NCBI GenBank assembly: GCA_023428425.1
Contig: JAEYYP010000123.1
Span: forward strand, 1 to 6,258
Length of the DNA: 6,258 nt
Direction of reading: 5' to 3'
From: Pseudomonadota bacterium
GTDB lineage: Bacteria; Pseudomonadota; Alphaproteobacteria; Rhizobiales; Devosiaceae
Positions 6,241-6,258 of this stretch are shown here, piece by piece. The notes beneath the pieces were generated by a model. That model was not told the origin of the DNA. It did not search any database and saw only the letters and a program-made list of their open reading frames with translations. Numbering within the stretch: position 1 is the first letter of the stretch; every line of letters starts with the position of its first letter. Made by a program: the position numbers and the translations under genes.

Positions 6241-6258
6241 TCCCTGCGAAAGCAGGGA
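6241..6258. repeat. Perfect palindrome with GAAA loop, likely edge of a dispersed palindromic repeat
   Basis: TCCCTGC (6241-6247) and GCAGGGA (6252-6258) form a perfect 7-bp stem around a GAAA tetraloop, reaching the last base of the window. Together with the preceding GTGTCA it resembles the small intergenic repeats with a GTCAT(C/T)CC(T/C)GCGAAAGC core that occur in many copies in various proteobacterial genomes; that comparison is from memory. It begins 42 nt after the last permease stop codon, so it may also act as a 3' mRNA structure or terminator. Any T-tract or second arm would be outside the window. The bases between (6200-6234) show nothing else. Confidence 0.6.

Overview
The window is high-GC, densely coded bacterial chromosome with every recognised gene on the + strand. 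An IDH1-type NADP-dependent isocitrate dehydrogenase, a COG3904-type secreted protein and tandem EamA permeases fit an alphaproteobacterium, plausibly of the Hyphomicrobiales (Devosia-like). That placement is inferred from protein style and composition, not from a marker search.

Layout: 1-498 is the 3' part of icd, cut by the window edge. It is followed after 6 nt by a family 8 glycosyltransferase (505-1410) with a forced GTG start. A 97-nt gap with a weak promoter candidate and a good ribosome binding site leads into a secreted ClpP/crotonase-fold protein (1508-3049). A 102-nt gap holding a strong GC-rich inverted repeat separates this from a membrane-anchored or exported glycerophosphodiester phosphodiesterase-family protein (3152-4135). 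A 111-nt gap with a second promoter candidate precedes two tandem EamA/DMT permeases (4247-5242 and 5243-6199), whose stop and start codons abut as TAG|ATG. The last 18 bases form a perfect GAAA-loop palindrome that looks like the edge of a dispersed palindromic repeat running past the window.

The genes do not form one obvious pathway. Apart from icd, all four kinds of product could act in or on the cell envelope: sugar transfer, a periplasmic hydrolase-like protein, a phosphodiesterase facing the periplasm, and inner-membrane export or uptake. The common envelope theme is an inference. The transcription units are probably icd-GT8, the COG3904 gene, the GDPD gene, and the EamA pair. No mobile element, CRISPR array, tRNA or rRNA was seen, and I found no convincing new multi-gene system. 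The points most worth checking are the uncharacterised C-terminal half and cysteine-flanked serine of the COG3904 protein, the altered metal-ligand motif of the GDPD protein, the duplicated permease pair and the terminal palindrome.
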